The notes under the pieces are model-generated. The model made no database searches and was not told where the DNA came from. It was given only the letters and a program-made list of their open reading frames with translations. From positions 28,619,930 through 28,683,929 of the forward strand of contig NC_086376.1 of assembly GCF_036588685.1 (NCBI RefSeq): a stretch of 64,000 nucleotides of DNA, written 5' to 3'. Source of the stretch: Mytilus trossulus (lineage: Eukaryota; Mollusca; Bivalvia; Mytilida; Mytilidae). This document shows, one piece after another, positions 10,063 through 19,909 of the stretch. The translations under genes were made by a program, and so were the position numbers. Position 1 is the stretch's first letter. Each line of letters starts with the position of its first letter.

Positions 10063-13000
10063 CTACAACAATATAATAATTATTTATTTTAGTTTCTTGT
10101 CCATAATTCGGAGTTTAGTATGACGTCCATCATCACTGAACTAGTATAGATATTTGTTAAGTGGCCAGCTAACGGACGCCTCTGGGTGCGGGAGTTTCTC
10201 GTTGCATTGAAGACCTATTGGTGACCTTCTGCTGTTGTTTGTTCTATGGTCGGGTTGTTGTCTCTTTGGTACATTCCCCATTTCCATTCTCAATTTTATG
10301 TAAAACTGACTTCTATTTAGAAAATATTATGTATTAACCTTTTTATAAACTCCTTTGAATAATGATCAATTCATATATTTGTCTCATACAGAAACCAATA
10401 GTCATATAATTCAACTTATTTTAGGTTTGTTTGCTATAGTGCAGCTGCTGTCTCGTGTTTATCAATATTGCCCCGCACTCCCTTAAATAAAATAAAATCA
10501 AACGCCGGTAACTTCTCTCCTTTTTCAAAATGCTGGAAGGTCATAATGTCAAGACGAATAGTCATCGCACAGAAAAATGCCTCTTTGATAAATATGTTTG
10601 AATTTGAGTACGTGCGATCGCATATATAGGGCATACACTAAAATATATACCTATGTTTAAACAGCATTACGATTTGACACATTTTTTTTTAAGATTGATG
10701 ACCATCCATGAACTGTATAAAAGTATTGTTTGTTTTAATTTGAGTAAAATAACACAAACCTGAACCTCCCACGACATAAATACGTCCATTCAGTACTGCT
10801 GCCGCTACACATCTTTTAGGACTACAAAGTGGGGCCACTTCTTCCCATTTATCTGTGTTTGGATTGTATCTTTCAACTTTATCAAGAGATTCGTCCTTGT
10901 CCATCCTTCCACCTGTTAAACATGTTACATCTAAATTGAATACCTATTATCGTGTGTGTGTTTTGTTTTTTTTTTAATTATTAATGATTATATTGCATAA
11001 GACAGCGTTGCTATGAATGAGACTGATTTCTTGTTTTCAGATTCGGTCCTTTTGTGCTATCAATTATTTTATTTATTTATTTTGCTCTTTAAGATATTGG
11101 TCTCAAAATGGGCAATTTCCTCAAAAAAATGTTTGGGCGAGCTTACAGCAAGTTTAGCACAAGACATAATTTCAAATTTTAAAACTTTTCAACAAAAATT
11201 CGATATATAAAAAATTACATATATACATAAATAACATAAATATATTTGTATATTTTCATGTGGGTATGTTAAAATACCGTGATCGTAACTAGTAAGCAAT
11301 CAGTATAGCGAGGTAACCAACCAAATGCTTCAAACGGAGAAGATTGCATAAAGCAGTTTAGTGTAGAGAACACAGTGAATATCTTTCTATGTGCCAATAA
11401 CATTAAACCAGTCCGCTCAGAGCCTCCAGTTGTATTAACCTATATCATACATCAGTCTATTCATATTCGCCCGTCGTATTTACCTATAGCATTAAGCAGT
11501 CTGTTCATAACCACCCGTTGTATTTACCTATAGCACAAAACAGTCCGTTCAGAACCACCCGTTGTATTTGCCTATAGCACAAAGCAGTCCGTTCAGAACC
11601 ACCCGTTGTATTTGCCTATAGCATAAAGCAGTCCGTTCATAACCACCAGTTGAATTTACCTATAGCATAAAGCATTCTGTTCAGAACCACCCGTTGTATT
11701 TAACTATAATAGCATATATAAAACAATGCGTTAATAGCCACCAGTTGAATTTACATATAGCACAAAGCAGTCCGTTCAGAACCACTAGTTGTATTTAACT
11801 ATAATAGCATATATAAAACAATGCGTTAATAGCCACCAGTTGAATTTTCCTATAGCATAAAGCAGTCCGTTCATAACTACCAGTTAAATTTACTTATAGC
11901 ATAAAGCATTCCGTTCAAAACAAACCGTTATATTAACCTTTAATAGCATATATAAAACAATCCGTTAATAGCCACCAGTTGAATTCACATATAGCACACA
12001 GCAGTCCGTTCAGAACGCCCCGTTGTATTTGCCTGTAGCATAAAGCAGTCCGTTCATAGCAACCCGTTGTATTTACCTGTAGCATAAAACAGTCTGTTCA
12101 GAGCCCTTGTTGAATTTACCTATTATAGCATAATTTAGTCAGTTCAGATCCACCCGTTGAATTTACCTATAGCATAAAGCAGTCTGTTCAGAGCCACCTG
12201 TTTTGTTTACCTATAGCATAAAGCAGTCCGTTCATAACAACCCGTTGTATTTACCTGTAGCATAAAGCAGTCTGTTCGGAGTCCCTCGTTGAATTTACCT
12301 ATTCTAGCATAATTTAGTTCGTTCAGATCCACCCGTTGAATTTACCTATATCATAAGGCAGTCTGTTCAGAGCCACCTGTTTTATTTACCTATAGCATTA
12401 AGCAGTTTATTCAGAGACATCTGTTGTACATAAAATGTATTTACCTATAAAAGTATAAATCAGTCCGTTTATACCCATCCGTTTTATTTACCTATAGCAT
12501 AAAGCAGTCCGTTCAGAGCCACCAGTTGAAAACTTTGTCGTTTGTATTTCATACTGGCTACCGTTAGCCATGTGTTAGTTCGAGGATCATATCTGTAGAC
12601 ACTATTTTCTGGAGATTTGTGATCGTTTGTTCTTTCTCCGCCCGCAACATACAAAAAGCCACCAAGTACAGCAACTAAAAAAAAAGACATTTTGTTTTAT
12701 CATCATTGGGTGCTATAAACAGTTTCGTATAAAAAAAAAACTAGGGGTTGTCCCCCAACTAAAAATAGACATGGAGGGAAGTCCCTTTTTATCAACATAA
12801 TTGGTGAAAAAGTATCATGTTTTTTGTATTTGCTTGTAAATATATGTTAATTAACTTCAATTAAAACAGGTTGAATGATTAAAATAATTTAAAAAATTTG
12901 ATTGAATATTCGTGTTTTGAGGGGAGACAACACTGTAAGACGTTACGCGCGATGTTCGTACATGTAAGCGTAACAGAACGTCGCCAATATTTCGTAACGT

Positions 13001-16000
13001 TTTTAAAACCAAAACTTCGACTGAAACGTTGGTTTTTTAGCATATGCGACATTCTTGTAAGACTCCGCAAAATCGACGACGCGTTTTAACTACTTATTGA
13101 AAATTGATATACTTTAGATTTTTGAAAAATTAAGAAAAACAACATTTTGAAAAATAATAAAATTCTACCATTATATAAGCAAACAATTGACGTAAATTTG
13201 AGTTGAGTTCGTTTTTACGTCAAAAAATGGCGGTGCGACAACCTTGTAAGCCTTTGAAAAATCGCTCATAAATTATCATATATCATTTTTCAGGATATTT
13301 GTTTTTAAATTCATAAAATTAAGCAAAATAACATTGATGTAGTAAATACAAATACTAACCTTTTTCCTTTTAGATAAATGTTTTTGATTTTCAAATCTGG
13401 AATACCAATTTTTTTTCTCCCGTGGGACAGATTTGCCCTTGTAGGATGGAACACTTTATTTTTTCTATGACGTCATCAAAACGTCATAAAAAAATGCATA
13501 AAAAATGAAGCAACCTCTTTGTTAAATAATGGAAAAAACCGTTTTTCAAAATATTAAATAGTTTAGAAGAAAATCACAGTTTAGTGGTTACAATAAATGA
13601 AATATGTTACGCGGGACAGCCGTTTTTCGAAACTGAAGCTTGTCGCATGCAGCATAAAACATAGTTTCAACAAATATTTTTCTTTTTTATTTAAAAAAAC
13701 CCATTTTTGTTCAAAATGCGTACAAAAGCAATGAATATGATATCACAAAATAAAATATTTTTGACTTGCATTATGTCAACTACACCGATTTTCCAATGAG
13801 GTACGAACATCGCGCGTAACGTCTAAACAGTCTGTTTTTTTTGGCAGTGAAAATTCAAAACTTATTTGCAGCCATTGTAGCTCTTTTCGGAGCAGGCGAA
13901 CGTAGCCTGAAGCATGAATTTTTTGAAAGACCAAGTAAAAATCTATGAAATTCATACGACTTTGATGATGAAAAATGTGCAGGTATCATGTCTTCAGGGG
14001 TGTGCACATGACCTGATTTCAGGTTTTTTAAGCTTAAAATTAGGCAATGTTTTTCCCAGTTTCTCTGGATAAAACTTTTTTATACTATTAAAAGTACACT
14101 TTTTTTTTTTATTCCATTATAAACTAGAGAACATTCTGATTCCAGTGATATCTAGTTTTATACAGGTATCTTTATTTATCAGTCCACCACTAAGGGTCAC
14201 TTATACATGGTCCCTCAAAATATGACGTCATAGAGAAAAACTGTTGATTGCACCCATTGGTTTTTTTTTACTTTATATACAATAGAAATTTCGTGGTTCG
14301 ACCTAAATTAAGGTATAGTCGTGAAACAGGAACAAATTTCCCATCGACTGTCAACGGCATTGAAGAGCCCGAAACATAAAAAATAAATATTAAAAAAAAG
14401 CAAATCGATATGCGTCTCATATACAAACAGGTATAAAGGGGCCACTAGAGCTCTGTCAAATTCATGTCCATTGATTTGACTCAAATTTTCATATTTGATT
14501 TATAACCATGTAAAACCTTTATCCAAATGAAAAAAAAGAGTCTAAAATAAACAATTTACAAGGCATGGGCTCTATAATATGTAACTCCGTGTGTATTTTA
14601 GTCTTGACGCCATCTAATTAACTATTTAGTTGACTTCCAAAGACCTCCGATGACCATATAAGCGATATAAACATAAATATATATATAAATAGAAAGGGAA
14701 CTCGTGCAATTAGGTTTTTTCTATGTCTGTTTAATCTAATATTAAAGATTAGAAATATATGTTTGTACTGATCGTTTTTACCTCTATAAGAAGGATTTTT
14801 TTTGTCGATCGGATCAGTCAATCAAATGATTTTCCTTTGTTTCACCTTCAATGATAACATTCTTTTCCATTAGATAATCGAACACACACTTCATGCGTTA
14901 TTCATCCTTAGGTAAAGGATTAAACTAATAAAAGTTCACATGAATACGAATTCAACGAATTTGTATTTTTAAACTGCATAACCTGAATAATTCATCGTCA
15001 ATGTTTATTACCTTAATTTTGCAAAATTGAACCTTACTGGATGTTAAAATTGAACAAAAGAAAATAAACAATTTAAATTATTTTAATATCCCGTAGATAG
15101 TGTCCCTTTAATGTCAAGAAGAAGGATTACACTTTTAACCATGTGTTGGAGTGATTTTTCCATGTTATCATACATGTAGGAACATCGTAATCAACGTTGT
15201 TTAATTTCATAGAAGGGATTTGCCAATTTAAGATAAAATATGAATCTGATCTGCCATTCACACCTGATAGCCCGCACGTAGATTCTCGCAAAGGTACACA
15301 TCATAATTAAAATCTTGTATATAACGAGATGTTGTCATACCAGCATGATGGTGTCGCTGTCCTGGTATGGTACTGACTGTCTCCCACCGTTCCTCAAAGA
15401 AGTTGTATTTGTAGATTTCATCACTGACTGATTCCCTCATTAATCTCGGAGCTCCACCAGAAATCAGTAAGCATGGCTGGTGAACAGATTTACGTGGGAA
15501 AGTGCGTGCTGACTGAAAGATTAATTCTAACCTGAGTACTAGTAGTTATTGTTTTAGGAAGAATGATTATGTAGTTAATTTCTCTTTATGATAGTAGCTA
15601 TGTGTTAATTTTACATATATAGCTAAACAAAACTGTTATGATTCAAATATATATACACTTAGCTATGTGTCAATTTTCAATATGTTTATAAAAGTACACA
15701 CTCTTAAAATATAGCTACAGTCATTTTGAAAATACGTATGTGTCTCACCAGACATAGTTGACATTGGGTGATCTTGGCAATTTGTTAAGATACCTTAAGG
15801 TAATACAACTATTTACGTGTTTGCTTCTTTCTAGGCTTTCAACCATGTGTTGGAGTGATTTATCCATGTTATCATACATGTAGGAACATCGTACGCAACG
15901 TTAGTTTTCTCGTTTGAATTGTTTTACATTGTCTTATCGGGGCCTTTTATAGCTGACTATGCGGTATGTGCTTTGCTAATTGTTGAAGGCCGTACGGTTA

Positions 16001-18321
16001 CCTATAGTTGTTAATGTCTGTGTAATTTTGGTCTTTTGTGGATAGTTATCTCATTGGCAATCATACCACATCTTCTTTTTTATATTTCAAATATTTTGGA
16101 TGTAGTGTTCCTGTTGAAATTTTGAATTTAGAGTTCCTGGTGAAATTTTGAATTTAGAGTTCCTTTTGAAATTTTGAATTTAGTGTTCCTGGTGAAATTT
16201 TAGATTAAGTGTTCCTCGTGAAATTTAAAATTGAGTGTTTCTGGTGCAATTTTGGATTTTGTGTTCTTGGTGAAATTTTGAATTTAGTGTTCCTGGTGAA
16301 GTTTTGAATTTAGTGTTCTTGGTAAAGCTTTGGATTTAGTGTTCTTGGTGAAGATACTGAATCAAGAAAATCACTTCGGACGCACAAAATTTATAAAGTG
16401 TTATTTTAATTCTTGGTGCTATTTGAAATATTAATGAAATTCAATTAACATAAAAACCGGTTGAAAGTATCTAAATACCGAGGAGACAAGATATTTGAAG
16501 CATTCATCATGACTCCCAGATACAATCAAAATTAAGAGGTTATGATAAGTTTCACAATTTGGATCCTGAAAGTACAAAAGTAAGAAGCCTTCAAATTCAT
16601 GAGAATATGAGTCAAGTTGGGTCAAAATTAAATTGCTTTAGATGTCAAGATTTGATTCCATATAAATACTTTTTCTTCGTGTTATTTCAAAGAAAACAAA
16701 AATTAATTGTATTGTGTACAGGGGTAAACGAAGATGTCTGCAACGTTCTTACTAGTATAAGTGATATGACGATCAGAGGTTGTATGAAGGTTTGAACCCT
16801 TTTCCTAGTAAGTTACAATATGTACAAACCTGTAGAACACTCTGCCTAGCGGGCATACAGTGATAGTGAAGTGCTTCTTTAACAAGAGTTTGACATTCTG
16901 GTATGTTCATTAGATATTCTACAGACTCCACAGAATCTACAATAACAGAAGCTGGGAGAAGAGGAAGTCGGATCGCTGTCATTAGATTGGCTGCATGTTC
17001 CAATCTTTCTACACGTTCATGGTCAATCCACAATAGCATTGATCCAAACACCTCTAACTCATCATCGGCGGCCAAATCATCTCTCTAAAACAGAAAATGT
17101 AATATATCTTTTTCAATACATGAATCGAAAAAAATATACACAAACAGTTTAATGACTTTATAAGAAAACGCTGATCCGTCTGTCAGACAGTAGGATTATT
17201 AGTATTTCATGATCAAGCGATATTATGTTCAATTTCGTAGGAACAAAACCGTGTTGTAAGTTTTTGAATAGTCGACAGATGATGCACGAAGTCAAGAAAA
17301 GTGAGATATATAGTTAAGTCTGTTATTACATACATGTATATAAGGACTTTTTTCTTTTTAATACTTTAGAACTCTTTATTCTATCTTGAAACTTAAAACA
17401 AACTGTTTTTGTTTTTGTGTTTTTTAATGAAAAGGGTATTTTATGCCAAAACGTTAATGCTGTGCTTTTAAACATGTTTTCCTCGTGACTTTCTTTTTTG
17501 ATAGCACCGTGTAAAATACCTTTCTTAATGTTAAATGTCCTTTTTGGGGTTTTAAAAATGTTCAGTATACTAATACGTAATGGTGTACCAGTAGGGCAAC
17601 AACATTGTATTTGTGTTGTTTTTTTTATTTCGTGTTCACATATATACGGTTAATTAAAATTTCTATGGAATACCTTTAGTAGCTCTATTATTTGGTCGAC
17701 TGGTAGTTCCTTATACCTCGATCTTTTGGAGATTAATTTAAAACTTTTAGCTGAGATTTCAAGGCTTGTGTCGCATAGGTTGTTTAGGTTAAATTTAAAG
17801 CCAATGTCTAACATTCGAAGACAGTTCTTTAGAGTAACCGTGGATACGAGAAATTCCTCACAGACATCTTTTACTATGAAAAATCCAAGCTTTGAAGCAG
17901 CCGACAAAACACTTTCGGTATTGCAGTCCGTTAAATGGACTTTTCCTGTGTACATACATTCTAGAATTCCTCCAAGAACGTCTGGTTTAATATCAGAAAA
18001 ATCTATTTCCAGTGTTGAATATTTCCTCTCGACAAATAAATCATAGAAATAATCCGAACATGTGACTAACAGAATTTTGTGAACAGGGAAAGCTTTTGTC
18101 TGTGAGGTTAAAACTAAATCGCACAATAAATTCTGTCGCCATAAGACTTCGAAACCGTTAAGTATAGTGTCAGACAAGTTGCACACAGATTTTGTGCTTT
18201 CCTTTCTAACCAAGTCGGTGGAAACGCTCCTTTCGTTAAACCTTCTCTGTAAAAGACGATCTTTATAACCTGTGCTACATCTTTTTGATGGAACGTTTTT
18301 CTCGTTTCCACCAGTTGCCAT
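9542..18321 (-). CDS. BTB-BACK-Kelch protein (KLHL family), six coding exons
   Basis: This is a complete spliced model: join of 18321-17674, 17084-16830, 15512-15341, 12674-12492, 10912-10760 and 10062-9542. All junctions are GT-AG, phases run 0, 0, 1, 1, 1, and the sum is 1932 nt (643 residues plus TGA). Residues about 50-158 are the BTB domain (HKILLVTCSDYF matches the family's HRAVLAACSPYF). The BACK domain follows to about 290, ending CMPARQSVLQSARTFPRKS, the usual lead into the propeller. Six kelch blades follow, with repeated LYVAGG, LYAIGG, IYVVGG and LLVIGG motifs and spaced Tyr/Trp. Family knowledge: such proteins dimerise through BTB, bind Cullin-3 and present substrates for ubiquitination. 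The specific KLHL orthologue is not clear. The start at 18321 is the first in-frame ATG after an in-frame TGA. A possible poly-A signal ATTAAA lies at 9438-9443. Confidence 0.93.
10108..10305 (+). mobile_element. Mussel dispersed repeat (GCATTGAAGACCTATTGG family) in Kelch intron 5
   Basis: Nearly 200 bp starting AGTATGACGTCCATCATCAC and ending CCCCATTTCCATTCTCAATTTTAT. The terminal ~45 bp recur inverted at 26261-26310 and at 30164-30200, so the family is present at least three times here. I remember this as a very common mussel interspersed repeat. No coding capacity is visible. Confidence 0.65.
10760..10912 (-). CDS. Kelch gene exon 5: third kelch blade
   Basis: This 153-nt exon is phase 1 at both ends. 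The acceptor TTTAACAG is at 10914-10913 and the donor TCAG|GTTTGT at 10759. Joined to exon 4 it restores YAIGGRMDKDESLDKVERYN, and it ends IYVVGG. The GTTTGT donor is weak, as is the donor of exon 2. Confidence 0.93.
11405..12491 (-). repeat. 44-bp minisatellite derived from Kelch exon 4 end plus splice donor
   Basis: About 24 tandem units of roughly 44 bp (some 49-50 bp) fill the exon-proximal two thirds of intron 4. Read on the gene's strand, each unit is GGTGGCTCTGAACGGACTG, CTTTATGCTATAG, then GTAAATACAAC. That is the last 37 nt of exon 4 (encoding LVALNGLLYAIG) followed by its donor. At least twelve intronic units keep AG|GTAAAT or AG|GTAAAC; others have GCAAAT or are mutated. Larger ~178-bp blocks of four units are themselves repeated (about 12047-12224 against 12225-12402). 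The unit length is not a multiple of three, so use of a wrong donor would usually shift the frame. Confidence 0.93.
12492..12674 (-). CDS. Kelch gene exon 4: second kelch blade
   Basis: This 183-nt exon is phase 1 at both ends. The acceptor TTTTTTAG is at 12676-12675 and the donor CTATAG|GTAAAT at 12491. It encodes FLYVAGGERTNDHKSPENS and, at its end, LVALNGLLYAIG. The last 37 nt plus the donor are the source, or a copy, of the 44-bp minisatellite that fills intron 4 immediately downstream. Confidence 0.93.
12938..13824. mobile_element. TIR element in Kelch intron 3 (AGACGTTACGCGCG ends)
   Basis: The 24 bp at 12938-12961, beginning AGACGTTACGCGCGATG, recur exactly inverted at 13801-13824. 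Similarity extends outward imperfectly (ACTGTAAGAC against ACTGTTTAGAC). The 0.9-kb interior has several ACGTC and GTAACG words and no transposase. No target duplication could be made out. It is a non-autonomous DNA transposon of unknown superfamily, lying 240 bp into the intron from exon 4's acceptor side. Confidence 0.8.
14437..15107. mobile_element. piggyBac-like MITE copy 1 (TTAA|AGGGG ends)
   Basis: This 671-bp element has ends AGGGGCCACTAG and, inverted, AGGGACACTA. It is flanked by ATAA on the left and TTAA on the right, consistent with a decayed TTAA target duplication. It is homologous along its length to 21362-22026: shared GATTTGACTCAAATT, GTCTAAAATAAACAATTTAC, AACATAAATATA and CATTCTTTTCC. 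No coding capacity is visible. It lies in Kelch intron 3. Confidence 0.7.
15137..15199 (+). repeat. 63-bp direct repeat downstream of Kelch exon 3 (copy 1)
   Basis: Starts AACCATGTGTTGGAGTGATT and continues through ATACATGTAGGAACATCG. The second copy is at 15841-15903, with only a few differences. The pair brackets exon 3. Confidence 0.85.
15341..15512 (-). CDS. Kelch gene exon 3: first kelch blade
   Basis: This 172-nt exon starts in phase 0 and ends in phase 1. The acceptor CTTTCAG|TCA is at 15514-15513. A second AG four bases on would shift the frame, so the first is chosen. The donor GCTG|GTATGA is at 15340. The translation SARTFPRKSVHQPCLLISGG leads into blade 1, and the exon joins to exon 4 to give HHHAVAVLGGFLYVAGG, a canonical kelch junction. 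Near-identical 63-bp direct repeats flank this exon (15137-15199 and 15841-15903). Confidence 0.92.
15841..15903 (+). repeat. 63-bp direct repeat upstream of Kelch exon 3 (copy 2)
   Basis: Near-identical partner of 15137-15199. It is joined on its right to a dispersed repeat (15904-16085). Confidence 0.85.
15904..16085 (-). mobile_element. Mussel dispersed repeat (AGATGTGGTATGATTGCC family)
   Basis: On the minus strand the stretch starts AAGAAGATGTGGTATGATTG and runs through CACAGACATTAACAACTATAG. Related copies lie at 46280-46500 (+), 47956-48070 (+), 51444-51560 (+) and about 45300-45400 (-). The length and lack of coding suggest a SINE or short non-autonomous element. Class not determined. 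Confidence 0.65.
16095..16350. repeat. 27-bp minisatellite in Kelch intron 2
   Basis: About nine degenerate copies of a 27-bp unit, TTTAGTGTTCCTGGTGAAAT plus TTTGAA, lie in tandem. Confidence 0.85.
16830..17084 (-). CDS. Kelch gene exon 2: BACK domain
   Basis: This 255-nt exon encodes residues 217-301. The acceptor is TTTTAG|AGA at 17086-17085 and the donor CAG|GTTTGT at 16829. DDLAADDELEVFGSMLLWI and later AIRLPLLPASVIVDSVE fit the BACK pattern of acidic start, Trp and RLPLLP. The frame is closed by a stop directly upstream of the acceptor, which fixes the start of the exon. Confidence 0.93.
17674..18321 (-). CDS. Kelch gene exon 1: N-terminal tail and BTB domain
   Basis: This exon gives residues 1-216. 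The first 45 residues are a charged, Ser/Thr/Arg-rich tail. BTB follows and runs into the first BACK helices (LPVDQIIELLK at the end). The donor is AAG|GTATTC after 17674, phase 0. The GTG nine bases upstream of the ATG extends the open frame but is unlikely to be used. The ATG context, GAAATGG, is favourable (G at -3 and +4). Confidence 0.93.
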
Positions 18322-18337
18322 TTCCCCCACTGCTCAT
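18275..18337 (-). promoter_or_regulatory. Upstream ORF overlapping the Kelch start codon
   Basis: An out-of-frame ATG at 18337-18335 (context GAGCCATGA, G at -3) precedes the main ATG by 16 nt. It opens a 20-codon frame ending TAG at 18277-18275, which overlaps the start of the Kelch coding region. If it lies in the mature 5' UTR, such an overlapping uORF would be expected to lower translation from the main start. The 5' end of the mRNA is unknown, so this is inference. Confidence 0.5.
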
Positions 18338-18450
18338 GGCTCCGAACCCTTTTACAATATTGCTATGCCAATACTTGTGACGTAACCGTGTTTCTGAAGC
18401 GACGTTCATTTGACTATGAATCTAATAGGTTTTACCATGGCGTCTCTATA

Positions 18451-19909
18451 ATGCCCGCGTCACACTGTCCCGATTTTTATATACGATGGACACCCGAATG
18501 CGAAAATTGTAAGTTCGTACGAAGTTGGTCCCGATCTCGTTAAAATACCAAAAAAGTGACCGAAGCAAGGACGATGAATAACGAAGTCTATACGATGGTG
18601 CCGAAATTATATACGATAGCAAAAGATGGACATACGAAGGTTAACCGAAGACGGATATTTAAGCTTCATATCTCAGCCGAGGCTTACACGTTGGATCACG
18701 AAGGCTACACGATGGATTACGATGATAGAGCGAAGGCCATACGATGTCTAACAGACGTCGTGTACAGCATGTTTTGGTTGATTTCTAAAAAAATAGTTTA
18801 TGAATCAAATATGCATATTCAATTTACCATTTTCTGCATGTGTCATATACAAATATAGTGTCCATATTTGTCCCCAATATGTTACATAGGAGGGGATGCA
18901 ACGCTCGGCATTGCCTTGTTTGAACTGTAAAAGGTGTGCACTAGTCTGAATAATCCCCCATAATTATGCCCATGTTTACTGATCTTTCTTAAAGGTAAGG
19001 TAATGGGTTCGTTGATGTTGATCCCTTTTATTAAAAAAAGAGCTCTTTCCAGGAGAATATCATAATAATATAGACAAAATGAAGGATGTTGGGAAAGCAA
19101 CAAATGTGGCAAAATATGACATATAGAAAACAAAATGGCTATGGAGTAAACATTCGTGTGACAACAACTCAGACGATACATAAAAAATCAGAATAATGAA
19201 GAAAAAGTTGGTTTCCCTATATACGTGTTTCTCCAGTGTTGGTGTACGAGGTTCGTTTATAATTTTCGTTATGTTACTAGATATGAAAAATAAAAAATAA
19301 AAATATTTTACTTGTAAAAGTAAATCCTGAGCCTGTAATATATAGCTGCTCTTCTTGTTTCATTTGAATTAATAGAAACAACGCTGTCGCCTTTCTTGTT
19401 CTCATAGAATTATTTGATATGAGCTCCATGTTTTGTGAACGTCTTTCTTAACTGTCGTATTAGACTGACCAGTGCATATCGCGCATGACACTTTAAATGT
19501 ATTTTAGCGCGAAAATTAACTTACATTTAGCTGGATTTATTGCCGTCGTAGTTCCATCTTGTCGCCTTCGTACTTTTATTCGATGGCAATACGACGGGAT
19601 TACGAGGTCTTCACGAAGTTGTGTTACCATCGTAAGACGTTCGGGTAGTTACGATGGTGAGGATGGTGATACGAACTCAATACGAACCCTCAACATCGGA
19701 CGCACCTTCAGGGATTTTATAACATGTTAAAAAATTAAGAACCCTTCCCGAAGTTGTCCCCGAAGGCTAGAAAAAGTGGCCGATGGTTCTACGATGGTCA
19801 AAGATGGCACTACGAATAGCCCGATCTGGATACGATCAGTCCCGATTTTGAAAATTTTCATAATCGTGTTGCCATCGGCGTAAAAATCGGGACAGTGTGA
19901 CGCGGGCAT
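18451..19909. mobile_element. 1.46-kb TIR element upstream of the Kelch gene
   Basis: The 29 bp from 18451, beginning ATGCCCGCGTCACACTGTCC, recur exactly inverted at 19881-19909. Imperfect inverted similarity continues inward (CGATGGACACCCG against CGATGGCAACACG, then GAAAATT). Both ends are rich in the words TACGATGG and TACGAAG (18480-18750 and 19540-19850), while the middle (18780-19500) is ordinary AT-rich DNA. No transposase is visible. Target duplication is unclear (CTATA against AACCC). The open frame 18556-18858 arises from the repeated words. Confidence 0.85.

Noticed and set aside
18556..18858. 100-residue ORF upstream of the Kelch gene
   Set aside because: It reads through TACGATGG-type words of the TIR element.
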